DNA of 64,000 bases from JANNNF01 sp040385825 (GTDB lineage: Bacteria; Pseudomonadota; Alphaproteobacteria; Rhodobacterales; Rhodobacteraceae). The translations under genes and the position numbers were made by a program. Of this stretch, positions 1-8,388 are shown one piece after another. The DNA lies in the NCBI GenBank assembly GCA_040385825.1, contig JAZKGQ010000007.1, positions 62,001 to 126,000 of the forward strand, written 5' to 3'. Each line of letters opens with the position of its first letter. The first letter of the stretch is position 1. Under the pieces are notes generated by a model. The model had not been told where the DNA came from and did not search any database. It saw nothing but the letters and a program-made list of their open reading frames with translations.

Positions 1-681
1 ATCAATTTCGCCGGTCCCTTCGGTGGCGTCGCTGCTGGCCTTGCGACCGGCCTTGCCGTCGGCATGTTCAACGGCTGGCTGACAACCCGCATCGGCATTC
101 CGTCGTTTCTGACGACGCTCGCCATGATGGGCATCGCCAAGGGCGTGGCAATGTGGATTTCGGATACGGCCGCCGTGCCAATCCTGTCTCCCGGCTATTC
201 CTGGGTATTCGGTGGCGGGTCGGTCGGGCCGATCCCGGTGCTGTTGTTCTGGATCGCGGCATTGGGTGGGGTGGGGCATATCGTTCTGCGCCGGTCCGGC
301 TTTGGCCGCCGGGTGCTGGCGACAGGTGGTGGGGAAACCGCTGCGCGATATTCCGGCATCGACACGGCGAACATCAAGATGAAGGTCTTGGTCCTGTCGT
401 CCTGTGCCGCCGCACTTGCGGGCATGCTCTATGCCGGACGTCTGCAATCGGGCCGCTTCCAGCTTGGCGAAGGCGACGAATTGTCGGTCATCGCGGCGGC
501 GGTTTTGGGCGGGACCAGCCTGTTTGGCGGCAAGGGCACCGTGATCGGCACCATCGTTGGCGCCATGATGATCGGGCTGATCAACAACGGGCTGATCCTG
601 TTCGGGCTGGAGTTCAGCCAGCAACTGATCGCGCGGGGTGGCATCATCATCCTTGCCGTCGCCCTTAGCCAGAAGCGGTGA
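1..681 (+). CDS. Sugar-type ABC transporter permease (5' end outside window)
   Basis: The frame is open from base 1, so the gene begins upstream of the window; 226 residues are visible. They show the hallmarks of the RbsC/XylH/AraH inner-membrane permease family: the GMFNGWLTTRIGIPSFLTTL stretch, repeated hydrophobic helices and the C-terminal AAAVLGGTSLFGGKGTVIGT segment. These permeases form the channel of ATP-driven sugar or polyol importers. The next gene (ABM monooxygenase) starts at the stop codon and an Idh/MocA oxidoreductase follows, which fits a carbohydrate or inositol uptake and catabolism operon whose binding protein and ATPase lie upstream. Substrate cannot be assigned. Confidence 0.88.
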   Translation: MNFAGPFGGVAAGLATGLAVGMFNGWLTTRIGIPSFLTTLAMMGIAKGVAMWISDTAAVPILSPGYSWVFGGGSVGPIPVLLFWIAALGGVGHIVLRRSGFGRRVLATGGGETAARYSGIDTANIKMKVLVLSSCAAALAGMLYAGRLQSGRFQLGEGDELSVIAAAVLGGTSLFGGKGTVIGTIVGAMMIGLINNGLILFGLEFSQQLIARGGIIILAVALSQKR

Positions 682-682
682 C

Positions 683-997
683 ATGATGGCACATGTAACG
701 ATCATCGGCACCGTCATGGCAAAGCCCGACACACGCGAGGAACTTTTGGGTCTGCTTGCCTCACAGGTTGCCCCGACCCGCAACGAACCCGGCTGCATCA
801 ACTATGACTTCCACGTCGATGCGGCTGATCCCTGCTGCTTTGTGTTCTATGAAAACTGGCAGAGCCAGGCCGATCTGGACGCGCATCTGGCGATGCCTCA
901 CCTTGCGCCACTGTTTTCGCAGTTGGAGCGACTTTTGGCCAAGCCGGTTGATATCCGGCATCTGACGATGCTGTCGGATATGGCCGATCAGCATTGA
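683..997 (+). CDS. Antibiotic biosynthesis monooxygenase (ABM) domain protein
   Basis: A 104-residue single-domain protein. It resembles the ABM/YgiN dimeric ferredoxin-like fold: short beta strand VTIIGTVMAK, helix with EELLGLL, then EPGCINYDF and FVFYENWQSQADLDAH, the usual order in this family. Members are small oxygenases or quinol-type monooxygenases, often in sugar or aromatic catabolic operons. I chose ATG 683, two bases after the permease stop; ATG 686 is equally possible. An in-frame ATG at 638 lies inside the permease gene and is unlikely. The actual substrate is unknown. Confidence 0.8.
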   Translation: MMAHVTIIGTVMAKPDTREELLGLLASQVAPTRNEPGCINYDFHVDAADPCCFVFYENWQSQADLDAHLAMPHLAPLFSQLERLLAKPVDIRHLTMLSDMADQH

Positions 998-1055
998 AAT
1001 GGCGCCCCGTGGCGCTGGTCATCGCCACGGGCAAACCTTTGATGGAGACCTCTGA

Positions 1056-2180
1056 ATGTCCCTGAAACTCGGCATGGTGGGTGGCGGCAAGGGTGCCTTC
1101 ATCGGTGGTGTGCATCGCATTGCAGCGCGGCTGGACGGCCATTGGGATCTGGTCGCCGGGGCGTTTTCGTCCGACCCTGAACGAGCAGCGGCTTCGGCGG
1201 TGGATCTGGGGATTGCGGCAGAGCGCAGCTATGGCAGCTTTGCGGAAATGGCCAAGGCCGAGGCGGCACGGCCCGACGGCATAGACGCCGTGGCGATCGT
1301 GACGCCCAATCACCTGCATGCCGCAGTAGCCACGGCTTTCCTGCGGGTAGGCATTCCGGTGATCTGCGACAAGCCGCTGACCACGACCGTTGAGGATGCC
1401 GAGGCGCTGGTCAGCCTGGTGGCCGACACCGGCCTGCCCTTTGTCCTGACCCAGACTTACACGGGCTATCCAATGGTCCGCGAGGCCCGCGCCCTTGTCG
1501 CGGCTGGCAGGATCGGCCGCGTCCGTCATGTTCAGGTAGAATATTTGCAGGATTGGCTGGCCATGCCGGTCGAGAGTTCTGGCAACAAGCAGGCCGCATG
1601 GCGCACCGACCCGGCGCAGTCCGGTCCCGGCGGCTGCATCGCAGACATCGGCACCCATGCCTTCAACCTTGCAACTTTCGTCACTGGTCTTGCCCCAAGT
1701 GCCGTGCTGGCCGATCTGACAGCTTTCGGCCCGGACCGCGCCTTGGATGACAATGCCGCCATCCTGCTCAGGTTCAACGGAGGCGCCAAGGGCATGATCT
1801 GGGCAAGCCAGATTGTGCCGGGGGCCAAAAACGGCCTTCGCATCCGTGTGGCTGGCGAGGCGGGGGGCCTGTTTTGGGATCAGGAACGACCCGACGATCT
1901 GGAGTTCACGCCCATCGGCCAGCCCACGCGAACCCTGCGGCGTGGAGGCGAGGGTGTCTTGTCGCCTGCGCGCCTTCCGGCAGGCCACCCGGAAGGGTAT
2001 CTTGAGGCCTTTGCCACGCTCTATTCCGACGCCGCCGACCTGGTGAGCAAGTTTCAAAGCGGGACAAAACCGGGCCGGGACTTCGTGCTGCCAACGGTAT
2101 CGGACGGGCTGGCGGGCATGCGCTTCATATCGGCCGGCGTGCGGTCGAGCGAAAGAGGCGGGGTTTGGGTCGGTCTTTGA
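1056..2180 (+). CDS. Gfo/Idh/MocA family NAD(P)-dependent oxidoreductase
   Basis: 374 residues. The N-terminus LKLGMVGGGKGAFIGGVHR is a Rossmann dinucleotide-binding start, followed by AVAIVTPNHLHA and the conserved CDKPL (Lys in the EKP-like motif), then a C-terminal alpha/beta substrate domain with GGCIADIGTHAFNLA carrying the conserved D..H pair. The family oxidises or reduces sugars and inositols. A ribosome site (ATGGAGACC) sits about 8 bases before the ATG. Being last in a run with a sugar permease, it is probably the catabolic dehydrogenase for the imported compound. Last normal chromosomal gene before the mobile region. Confidence 0.88.
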   Translation: MSLKLGMVGGGKGAFIGGVHRIAARLDGHWDLVAGAFSSDPERAAASAVDLGIAAERSYGSFAEMAKAEAARPDGIDAVAIVTPNHLHAAVATAFLRVGIPVICDKPLTTTVEDAEALVSLVADTGLPFVLTQTYTGYPMVREARALVAAGRIGRVRHVQVEYLQDWLAMPVESSGNKQAAWRTDPAQSGPGGCIADIGTHAFNLATFVTGLAPSAVLADLTAFGPDRALDDNAAILLRFNGGAKGMIWASQIVPGAKNGLRIRVAGEAGGLFWDQERPDDLEFTPIGQPTRTLRRGGEGVLSPARLPAGHPEGYLEAFATLYSDAADLVSKFQSGTKPGRDFVLPTVSDGLAGMRFISAGVRSSERGGVWVGL

Positions 2181-2296
2181 GGCCTGATTTCGAACAATCG
2201 CCCACATAATTATTTCCATCAGTGCACATCAAACTGCGTCAAGTTCCATTCGTGCCAGACATCAACCTTAGCATAGCATTCCTCTAGGGTCAGGAC

Positions 2297-2635
2297 TCAT
2301 AGCCAGAACATGACGGTTGCGGCAAGGGCGCTGGCTGAAAGGAAGAGATCGGCACATCGGTCGTAGCGTGTGGCGATCCTGCGCCAGTCTTTCAGGCGGG
2401 CGAACATGTTCTCTATCCTGTGGCGCTTGCGATAGAGGTCGGCATCGTGGGCGATGATGGTCTTGCGGCCTTTTCGCGATGGGATGCACGGCTGAATATC
2501 TCGTTCGATCAGTGCGTTGCGGAACCAGTCGGCGTTATAGCCGCGATCTGCAAGCAAGGTTCTGGCCGGTGGCAGAGACGCCAGAAGTGCCCGCGCGCCG
2601 ATGTAGTCGCTGGTCTGCCCGGCGCTCAGATACAT
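2297..2635 (-). CDS. IS5-family transposase, OrfB part (made by -1 frameshift)
   Basis: C-terminal part of the IS5-type transposase. It has the second catalytic Asp in LLADRGYNADW and the C-terminal KRHRIENMFARLKDWRRI segment with the catalytic Glu of the DDE triad. The frame is open upstream of the ATG at 2635 back to the slippery run near 2726, so the biological product is very probably an OrfA-OrfB fusion rather than a protein started here. It stops at 2297, just inside the left terminal repeat. Confidence 0.82.
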   Translation of the reverse strand: MYLSAGQTSDYIGARALLASLPPARTLLADRGYNADWFRNALIERDIQPCIPSRKGRKTIIAHDADLYRKRHRIENMFARLKDWRRIATRYDRCADLFLSASALAATVMFWL

Positions 2636-2682
2636 GCCGATGGGCCGCCCCCTAGCATCCGCGACAGCGTGCAGCTTCGAGT

Positions 2683-3054
2683 TCAGCCCGCCTTTCGTGC
2701 GCCCGATGAAGCGGTTGCATCCCCCTTTTTGCCCCGCAGGCTGGATGCCGTGCGATGGGCTTTCAGATGAGTTGCATCAATCATCACCGTCTCGACATCC
2801 CGACCCTCGGCGGCCAGTTCGGTGAGGATGCGCGCAAAGACCCCCAAGCGGCTCCAGCGCACCCACCTGTTGTAGAGCGTCTTGGGCGGGCCATAAGCCG
2901 CAGGCGCATCCCGCCATCGCAAGCCATTGCGATTGATGAAGATAATTCCGCTCAGCACCCGCCGGTCATCCACGCGAGGCACGCCGTGCGATAGCGGAAA
3001 GAACGGCTTAAGCCGCTCCATCTGCGCCTCGGTCAACCAGAAAAGATCATCCAT
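2683..3054 (-). CDS. IS5-family transposase, OrfA part
   Basis: N-terminal part of the DDE transposase. The start MDDLFWLTEAQ at 3054 is the standard beginning of this family (DUF4096-like domain), followed by NRNGLRWRDAP and the first catalytic Asp in ETVMIDATHLKAH. Unshifted translation stops after about 123 residues. Before the stop lies AAAAAGGGGG, where a -1 slip would continue as GCNRFIGRTKGGLNSK and give a full transposase with OrfB. An upstream in-frame ATG at 3105 exists but adds residues that do not look like the family. Confidence 0.85.
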   Translation of the reverse strand: MDDLFWLTEAQMERLKPFFPLSHGVPRVDDRRVLSGIIFINRNGLRWRDAPAAYGPPKTLYNRWVRWSRLGVFARILTELAAEGRDVETVMIDATHLKAHRTASSLRGKKGDATASSGARKAG

Positions 3055-3299
3055 GCGACACCCCCTTGGTGTCCAGAATGAATCAAGCCGTAGCAGCGAA
3101 CGCAAGCGATTTAACAGGTCCTGACCCTAGGCAGGGGGACGTTGCCCGTTGCAAAGGTACGAATGTCTGTTTTGCGCTGATCATTGATAAGTGGTTGAGT
3201 TCGACAAATGTCCTCTTTCCTCCCATTGCGACGACTGGACCCGACCTCGACGTGCCCGGCAGACTTGGGGGTTCGGGCTGTGCTTCCTGCATTTGCGCA

Positions 3300-3945
3300 A
3301 CGTCAAAGGCCATCCATGGAACCACAAACGCGTTTATCGCATCTATTGCGAACTGGAACTGAACCTGCGGATCAAACCCCGCAAACGGCTAAAACGGGAC
3401 AAACCCGACACGCTGGCGGTGCCGGAGGCCCCAAATCTGACTTGGTCTATGGACTTCATGGCTGACCGATTGGGAGATGGCCGGGCATTTCGGCTGCTGA
3501 ACGTGCTCGATGACTTCAACCGCGAAGGCTTGGGGATCGAGGTCGACTTTTCCCTGCCAGCAGAAAGGGTCATCCGCAGCTTGGACAGGATCATCGAATC
3601 GCGCGGAAAGCCAAGCACCATAAGGGTCGACAATGGCCCCGAATACATCAGCGGCAAGCTGCTGGATTGGGCCGAGAAACGGGGTATTACCATCCAGCAC
3701 ATCCAACCCGGGCAGCCCCAGCAGAACGCCAACATCGAGCGCTATAACCGCACGGTTCGGCACGAATGGCTCGATCAACACATCATCGAAAGCATCGAGG
3801 AGGCACAGGATCACGCCACGCAATGGCTCTGGACATACAACAACGACCGCCCGAACATGGGCATCGGCGGCATCACACCTGCCCAGAAACTGAAAATGGC
3901 CGCGTAAGTTCTACGAAGGCACCCCGTTAAAAATGGGGGGATTAC
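3300..3945 (+). pseudogene. 5'-truncated IS3-family OrfB transposase
   Basis: Recognisable IS3 OrfB sequence begins around GHPWNHKRVYRIY (about 3308) and runs to the stop at 3905-3907. It keeps the DDE integrase core: Asp in WSMDFMADRLGDG, Asp in IRVDNGPEY, Glu in QNANIERYNRTVRHEW, and the usual C-terminus GIGGITPAQKLKMAA. The N-terminal half of OrfB and all of OrfA are missing, so it is a remnant. Its right end (CCCGTTAAAAATGGGGGGA and onward to about 3949) abuts the end of the STAND gene on the opposite strand. Residues before GHPWNHKR do not look like transposase. Bases 3131-3300 show no recognisable gene. Confidence 0.8.
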
Positions 3946-6914
3946 CGTTCCCGCAGCCGATCCGCGGTGAGGGGACTTCCATTAAGAATCGCACGGAGGG
4001 CGAATCCTTTGAGCAGCGCGTCTCGACGGCCCGAAGGATCGTGCCAGTTCGAATCTAATTCGTGCCCAGCCTTGGAAGGGACATAACGGTTCAGCAACTT
4101 CGCTATTGCACGCTGCGGCACGGCACGGGCCTGCAAGGCTGCAACCGACAAAGCAACCACCGCCACAGCCTCGGTGCGCTCGTGGTCTCTGGGACCGAGT
4201 CGACCGATATCAACCCGCCGATCGGCAAGGATGCGGCATAGACGCCTGATCGTTGCCGCGGAAGAGGTAAGGCCGATCCTGTTCAGCTCTAGGGTCCCGG
4301 CCAGGCCAAGAAATATGTCGTTGCCAGCCGCCTCGACCACCGCCTGAAGTTCGTCGTATCGTCCCGCATCGGCGAGGCGACCACATATGGTACGGCCTGC
4401 CACGAATGATACATTGCGCGGGGTCCAGCTACGAAGAAAACCTGCGCATGATTCCGGCCCTCGAAGTTCGAGCCGAGCCCAAGCCATGGCGACGATCTCG
4501 TCACTGAGGTCCACATGGCCACCCTTGCTTTCCGCCTCACGTCGCCGACGCAGGTAATTGTCAAGCCAAGCCCATGCCGTCTGCAATCGCCCGATCGCGT
4601 CGCCGTGAAAGCGGTCGTACCCGGCAAAAAGCGCGGCTTGATGGGCGTTATCAGAGCCACGCCAACTTCCTCCGCCAATCTTTCGCCTACCGACAAGTTC
4701 AGCTGCCGCCTCGCGAGTTAGAAAGCGCGCTGCAAGATCAGGGTTCTGGGAAATCAGACCAAGTTGACGCGATTCTGCCGCTTCGACATTCGCCGTTCTA
4801 AATGCGAGTTTTGCGACTTTGGCATATTGCTCCGAACGCAGCGCCGCTTGAGTGGCGGCACGAAGTCGCATCGCACGAACATCTCTACGGCCAAGCTGGT
4901 CAGTAGCGGGTAGACCACCATCCGACAAAACCAGATCGATCAATTCCTCAACCTGGCCAGCTTCTAGCAAGAGCTGAGGCAGGGAAGCCGCCGCGTAGGC
5001 ACTATTCTTTGTAAGCGGCTTCAGCCGCGCGATGATCGAATGGACGGCATCTGCGTCGGGGCGGAACGTCTGGCGGAACCATGTTTCAGTTGGCTCGTCA
5101 GCGAACTGAGCCGCACCATCGTTGATAATAAGTGCACGACCAAGTTCGCTCGCAAGACTTTGGACCGAGGAGGGCTCTACGCCAGCAAATTGTGCAACAA
5201 TCTCAAGAGGAACGAACGGACGCAGAACCGCGAAAGCTCGACATATTCTGTCAACGGCATCTCTCTCAAGCGGTCCCGCTACGTCCCTTGCCCTTTCAAG
5301 CGCCTTGTTGAGCAGACCCTCTATTGCGTCCTGGACGGTCAAAGGTTTCGGACCAAGGCGGTCAAACATCGAATCAGGATCATTGGAGGTTTCCAACGCG
5401 ACCCGCTGAAGCCTGGGATTTGCAGAGGTCAATCGGTGAAACGCGAGTGCTGCTGTATCGGGAACAGACTCATAGCGGCTTCGAAGATGCGCGGCTGACT
5501 CAGCCTCATTAAATTGTGGCAGAATCAGGCGAAGTGCATCAGGTGGCGGATCAAGGCGAGCACGGCGTTCAGGCCGTGTAGTTAGAACGACGTGAACTCG
5601 CTCAGGCCAAGTCATCCGAAGCAGACCGCGCGCGAAACTGCCGGTTTCATTCCGCTCCGATGCCACCATCTCGGCATTATCTGCCGCGTCAATGATCAGG
5701 AGGACGACCGCGCCCGGTGTTGCGGCAACTGAATGAGCAGCTTGGCCCAAGCGTGCAAGGAACACGCGAGCGTACGAATCCTCTGTCGCCCGGTTCGAAG
5801 GGATCAGTGGATCGCAAAGCCCTTGGAAGGCCAGTTCGTTTGCCATCTGCACAAAGGCTTGTCTAGGCTGATGGCGCGGCTGTGACGGATCCCGATAGCT
5901 GCCATTCGCGAAACAGTCATAGACGACGCACGCACTACCCTCTGGCAACAGTTCCCGGAGTTGCATGGCGGCAACAGATTTGCCGACCCCGCCTTCCGCT
6001 TCCAAGATCACAGGGGTTCTTGATTGAATGGCGGCGTCCAGCAAATCCACAAGAATCGGGCGGCTTATCATTCTAGGTGGGCGTTGGAGAAGCGATGGTG
6101 CAGGCTGCAAATCTCGCTCTTCGCAGTCCATTTGCCGAAGAACGTCGAAACGCGTGATTTCAAGGTCTTGCACATGTGGCTTTGCCGCCTTGTCGGCAAT
6201 CATCTCGACAAGACGCATGGGCACATCCCGATCAACGTCAGCTAGGTACGAGGAAACGTCCGCGTTCAGTTCTGCGCGTTCACCGCTGAGCGAAGCCGTG
6301 CGCGGCAAAAGGCGGACCCGCCGTGCGAAAGCGTTAAGTTGCTCTCCCTGCAACGGCAAAGAGTTCCGAAGGTATTCGCTGTTTTTGGAAATTCTACCTT
6401 CGCGCAGCTCCTGAAGAGCAACTTCTACCGTCGGGGAAATGGGACGGTTCGTTTCGAACTCGAATTCGTGACGCATCGGCAGTTCCGACGCGGCTTCCTG
6501 CAATGTAACACTATGAAATCGTTCGGCAAAACCTTGAAGTGTTCCAACCACATGGCTCGCAGTCATTGGAACATCTGCGGCCAGAAGGGAGTGTTTAAAC
6601 TGCCGGTAGGCAATCATGGTGCCACCTGAGCCGTAATCATCTCGATATAGCGCGAGATCAATCACATCCTCGCCACCAGTCGCCTGATCTTCGGCCGCGA
6701 CCGCTTCGATCACGACTTTCTTCAAAGTTGGGTGCGCGGCAAGCATTGTCAGACAAAGACGGGCGGCGCGAACATAATGGTAGCGATCACCCGACCGGCT
6801 GGGCGCCTGTGCATTCGCAATCCTCTTTACCCCGGAGACCGTTGCCTCGGAGCCAAGAGGCGCGGGCACCTCACTCGCCTCTGTGTCTGTCGGAAGATCT
6901 GATGGATGCGGCAC
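3942..6914 (-). CDS. STAND NTPase with N-terminal Cap4-like nuclease (Avs-like), C-terminus truncated by IS
   Basis: 990 residues, not matching any housekeeping family I know. Residues about 40-140 look like a Cap4/DUF4297-type nuclease: YHYVRAARL start, Glu70 in VVIEAV, Glu82-Asp83 and Asp86 in GEDVIDLAL, and a QxK motif at Gln105-Lys107 (AYRQFKHS). A P-loop NTPase follows: Walker A EAEGGVGKS (Lys312), Walker B VVLLIIDAAD (Asp409, Asp412), TTRPERR near 447. Residues 540-990 are helical repeat-like. This nuclease-STAND-repeat order matches antiviral Avs proteins, which are usually longer. The stop codon TAA (3944-3942) lies in the adjacent IS3 remnant's end, so the C-terminal sensor is probably cut. 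GC is lower than in flanking genes. Function by analogy only; the allele may be inactive. Confidence 0.72.
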   Translation of the reverse strand: MPHPSDLPTDTEASEVPAPLGSEATVSGVKRIANAQAPSRSGDRYHYVRAARLCLTMLAAHPTLKKVVIEAVAAEDQATGGEDVIDLALYRDDYGSGGTMIAYRQFKHSLLAADVPMTASHVVGTLQGFAERFHSVTLQEAASELPMRHEFEFETNRPISPTVEVALQELREGRISKNSEYLRNSLPLQGEQLNAFARRVRLLPRTASLSGERAELNADVSSYLADVDRDVPMRLVEMIADKAAKPHVQDLEITRFDVLRQMDCEERDLQPAPSLLQRPPRMISRPILVDLLDAAIQSRTPVILEAEGGVGKSVAAMQLRELLPEGSACVVYDCFANGSYRDPSQPRHQPRQAFVQMANELAFQGLCDPLIPSNRATEDSYARVFLARLGQAAHSVAATPGAVVLLIIDAADNAEMVASERNETGSFARGLLRMTWPERVHVVLTTRPERRARLDPPPDALRLILPQFNEAESAAHLRSRYESVPDTAALAFHRLTSANPRLQRVALETSNDPDSMFDRLGPKPLTVQDAIEGLLNKALERARDVAGPLERDAVDRICRAFAVLRPFVPLEIVAQFAGVEPSSVQSLASELGRALIINDGAAQFADEPTETWFRQTFRPDADAVHSIIARLKPLTKNSAYAAASLPQLLLEAGQVEELIDLVLSDGGLPATDQLGRRDVRAMRLRAATQAALRSEQYAKVAKLAFRTANVEAAESRQLGLISQNPDLAARFLTREAAAELVGRRKIGGGSWRGSDNAHQAALFAGYDRFHGDAIGRLQTAWAWLDNYLRRRREAESKGGHVDLSDEIVAMAWARLELRGPESCAGFLRSWTPRNVSFVAGRTICGRLADAGRYDELQAVVEAAGNDIFLGLAGTLELNRIGLTSSAATIRRLCRILADRRVDIGRLGPRDHERTEAVAVVALSVAALQARAVPQRAIAKLLNRYVPSKAGHELDSNWHDPSGRRDALLKGFALRAILNGSPLTADRLRER

Positions 6915-7105
6915 ATTACATCTCTACTTCTCCCGATGCGGCACTTCAATCAGACTTGTCCATCTGAACAGCGCCGCAGTTGGCCTGAGCCCAGTTTTGT
7001 CGCCTTTGGCAGGCGCAGATCAAGAACCTGACCCGGGCCTTGAAAAAGCCTAAAGCTGGAGTTGGATGGCGACCCAACACAAACGTCGGTCCGGATTTAA
7101 CTGGG

Positions 7106-7250
7106 GTGGATTCCGTTGGGTGGATTCCGCAACTTGGCTAAAGTGGATTCCGCAAAAGAATCCAGCATAGCCAGATCGTGATTATCTAAGCACCTGATAT
7201 AAATACATTTAATCGGCTGGTAACCTCAAGGTGGATTCCGGGTGGATTCC
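7106..7250. repeat. Five GTGGATTCC iterons around an AT-rich tract (possible replication origin)
   Basis: Direct copies of GTGGATTCC start at 7106, 7120, 7143, 7231 and 7242, all in the same orientation; the first four are followed by G. Between copies three and four is an AT-rich tract (about 7175-7214, including GATATAAATACATTTAATC), unusual in this GC-rich sequence. Iterons beside an AT-rich unwinding region are typical of plasmid or phage origins. The nearest genes upstream encode a DnaB-type helicase and a helix-turn-helix replication protein. The rest of the 6915-7338 gene-free stretch shows no ORF I can support, apart from a CCCCGCA/TGCGGGG hairpin at 7294-7317. Confidence 0.6.
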
Positions 7251-7338
7251 CCGGTGAAAAAGCCAGTCGCTAGCGAAATGTCGCGCTGCGCCCCCCCGCA
7301 TATGTTTCACTGCGGGGAGGAACCATGCCAGGGGGGGA

Positions 7339-8235
7339 TCACTCGCCGTGGACGGAGCCCCGGGCCTTGACGAGTTGTTCCGTATCAAACCGAACGGTAA
7401 AAGTCGTCTCGGCATTGGCCACAGCAGCCCGCGCAAGGACGAGTTTGATCGGGTCAAGCGCCGCTTCCGCTTCAACGGCGGTCGCTGCGCGGATGGCGAA
7501 ACGCAGGTTTTGGCGCATGTCGTTCAGTTCGACAGCGATGGTCGCGCGGTCTGCCTCTGACTGGGCCGCCTTCCGGATTGCCGAGCCCTCCGCTGCGCGT
7601 GCGATTGCGGCCTCTGCATGCAGCTGCGCCAAGGCGGGCGGCGAAACGATCTTGCCTGTGGCCGCGGCCGTCTCGGCTGCTTCGGCGGTCAGCACTGCGA
7701 TCTGCATCTCGATCTCGACCAAGCGAGCGCGCATTTCGGACGCGCGCGCAGTGTGTGCCATGCGCGCCCGGTCCATCGCAGCAGAACTGCGTGCGCGCAT
7801 TTCGGACGCGCGCGCAGTGTGTGCCTCAGCGTCCAGGCCCAGCGCGGCGTACCGCTCCTCAGCCATACGGATGCCGTCGCGCAGTGTCGCTGCTAAGGCC
7901 GGGGCGTCGATCTGCACGCTCAGGCTTTGCACGCGTTCGCGCAGTTCGGCAAGGTTGGCGCGCAGCGTGCTGGCATGGTCTGAGGCGGCCTGCCAGCGCT
8001 TGGTGGCGTTCCCTACTGCAGGGTTCACACCATTACCGCCACCCCAGCCCGATGCATCCCTGATTGACTGCTGCGCGGTGTGCTCGGTCAATTCGATCCG
8101 CTCTGCCGCCAGAAGATCGGCTGCGACGGACTTGGCCTCGCGCTGAATTTCGCTCCGCTGGGCGACCAGTTTCGCCAGGAAATGGGCGAGTGCATCGACG
8201 GATTTGACGGAGGTTTCTTTGTATTTCAGTTGCAT
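7339..8235 (-). CDS. Coiled-coil hypothetical protein of the island
   Basis: 298 residues, rich in Ala, Glu and Arg with long heptad-like stretches (about residues 25-260), so probably an elongated coiled coil. No catalytic motif or membrane segment. The start ATG 8235 is preceded by a good AGGAG at 8 bases; the longer frame to 8388 has no such site. The protein carries a duplicated AHTARASEMRAR segment encoded by a perfect 33-bp direct repeat with 66-bp period (7727-7759 and 7793-7825). Last gene of the island's leftward gene train, next to the iterons. I do not recognise the family; a structural or partner role in replication or partition is only a guess. Confidence 0.65.
   Translation of the reverse strand: MQLKYKETSVKSVDALAHFLAKLVAQRSEIQREAKSVAADLLAAERIELTEHTAQQSIRDASGWGGGNGVNPAVGNATKRWQAASDHASTLRANLAELRERVQSLSVQIDAPALAATLRDGIRMAEERYAALGLDAEAHTARASEMRARSSAAMDRARMAHTARASEMRARLVEIEMQIAVLTAEAAETAAATGKIVSPPALAQLHAEAAIARAAEGSAIRKAAQSEADRATIAVELNDMRQNLRFAIRAATAVEAEAALDPIKLVLARAAVANAETTFTVRFDTEQLVKARGSVHGE
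7727..7825. repeat. 33-bp direct repeat within the coiled-coil gene
   Basis: The sequence at 7727-7759 recurs exactly at 7793-7825, a 66-bp period in frame. It adds one extra 22-residue unit to the coiled coil, encoding AHTARASEMRAR twice. A recent in-frame tandem duplication is the simplest reading. Confidence 0.85.
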
Positions 8236-8388
8236 GATGGACTCCTGGTTTGGGATTAAGAGGTGAAATGTCTGGCCATGGCCGCGCGCCATCGGGAGAA
8301 ACGGCTGCGCAATCGGAGCCGGAAAACCAGCCAGCGAAAGCGCACCGGGTTCGGCGGGCTGGGCGGCCCAGCGCGCGGACGGATACAT

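Larger units (their letters stand above)
2287..3127 (-). mobile_element. IS5-family (IS427-like) insertion sequence, apparently complete
   Basis: 841 bp bounded by imperfect terminal inverted repeats: GGGTCAGGACT at 2287-2297 and its complement AGGTCCTGACCC at 3116-3127. Both ends are flanked by TA (2285-2286 and 3128-3129) in a CTAG context, the usual 2-bp target duplication of the IS427 group. Inside are two overlapping frames, orfA (3054-2683) and orfB (to 2297), joined by a -1 frameshift at the A5G5 run (plus-strand CCCCCTTTTT at 2721-2730). The element looks intact and potentially mobile. It lies just left of an older IS3 remnant, between the last chromosomal gene and the island cargo. 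Confidence 0.88.

Noticed and set aside
798..2219. 473-residue minus-strand frame opposite the ABM and oxidoreductase genes
   Set aside because: It mirrors two convincing plus-strand genes and its translation has no recognisable motif.
3131..3300. Possible extra gene between the two IS elements (frames to 3362)
   Set aside because: The frame is a hybrid of IS end, unplaced sequence and transposase remnant; no family signal.
7294..7317. CCCCGCA/TGCGGGG hairpin as a terminator of the coiled-coil gene
   Set aside because: Stem is plausible but lacks a T run; noted only as a hairpin.
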